Below the pieces are notes generated by a model. It saw only the letters and a program-made list of their open reading frames with translations, had not been told where the DNA came from and made no database searches. Shown piece after piece: positions 14,333-14,450 of a DNA stretch of 14,450 bases. Position 1 is the first letter of the stretch, and each line of letters opens with the position of its first letter. This DNA comes from Chitinophagaceae bacterium UBA4407 (GTDB lineage Bacteria; Bacteroidota; Bacteroidia; Chitinophagales; Chitinophagaceae), in contig DGQT01000046.1 of NCBI GenBank assembly GCA_002390845.1, positions 1 to 14,450 on the forward strand, written 5' to 3'. A program made the translations under genes and the position numbers.

Positions 14333-14450
14333 ATGAAGTTCGTAATCACTTGTTTTTTATTTGTTTTATCTGCCCTTTTCACCAATGCCCAGAAGCAACA
14401 ATATAAGGTTGCAATAATTGCTTTCTACAATCTTGAAAACTTTTACGATA
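14333..14450 (+). CDS. Secreted endonuclease/exonuclease/phosphatase-family protein (N-terminal fragment)
   Basis: Only 39 codons are inside the window; the gene runs off the right edge. A signal peptide (hydrophobic 3-16, likely cleavage after TNA) is followed by QKQQYKVAIIAFYNLENFYD. The string FYNLENFYD is the opening strand and first metal-site motif (N and E of NxEN) of Bacteroidota EEP-fold (DNase I/exonuclease III-like) proteins. These cleave nucleic acids or other phosphodiesters with Mg2+. It is divergent from the TonB receptor gene, from which 125 bases separate it. The rest of the protein, including the catalytic His and Asp residues, cannot be checked here. Confidence 0.72.
   Translation, partial: MKFVITCFLFVLSALFTNAQKQQYKVAIIAFYNLENFYD

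Overview
This window looks like the chromosome of a Bacteroidota bacterium, probably Chitinophagaceae or a close relative. The base composition is AT-rich, Shine-Dalgarno sequences are absent before nearly all genes, two good TAnnTTTG promoter elements are present, and several families are typical of the phylum (DUF5690, DUF2911, DUF5689, the PCxENW cysteine-motif family, a TonB-dependent receptor). Genus assignment is an inference.

Region 1 (78-5047, + strand) is a compact phosphonate-catabolism operon. It encodes a secreted alkaline-phosphatase-superfamily hydrolase, a PhnZ-like HD-domain diiron oxygenase, a PhnX-like HAD phosphonatase, a 12-TM DUF5690 transporter and a TIGR03364-type FAD-dependent amine oxidase. 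The PhnZ-like protein keeps every metal ligand and the substrate-gating Tyr/Glu pair. The PhnX-like protein keeps the DxAGT motif and the Schiff-base lysine. No PhnW, PhnY* or phosphonate ABC transporter gene is in the window. A plausible scheme is that an extracellular hydrolase frees an aminophosphonate, DUF5690 imports it, the FAD enzyme plus the PhnX-like enzyme cleave the aldehyde form, and the PhnZ-like enzyme cleaves the 1-hydroxy-2-amino form to glycine and phosphate. A small cysteine-motif membrane protein follows (5222-5689).

Region 2 (5874-7506, - strand) is an ECF42-type regulator pair: a YCII/DGPF-domain protein followed by an ECF sigma factor with a long C-terminal TPR-like extension. 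A terminator-like hairpin lies between them and ends four bases before the sigma start codon. Region 3 (7916-9004, -) is a secreted DUF2911/TPR protein with a strong terminator behind it.

Region 4 (9454-14450) holds a TonB-dependent receptor and a lipoprotein with two DUF5689/OB-like domains and a lamin-tail domain (both - strand). Divergently, a secreted endonuclease/exonuclease/phosphatase-family protein starts on the + strand and is cut by the window end. Together these suggest an extracellular nucleic-acid or phosphoester scavenging system, which fits the phosphorus theme of region 1.

Running through the intergenic spaces is a dispersed repeat family. Its arms are about 50-60 bp, begin with a T-run and a GaacCcgGC-like block, and end with the core TTGCGTCGCACACTTGTAC. 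Eight arms are visible. Two inverted pairs form complete MITE-like elements of about 170 and 220 bp, one of them inside the phosphonate operon. This repeat is the least explained structure here.
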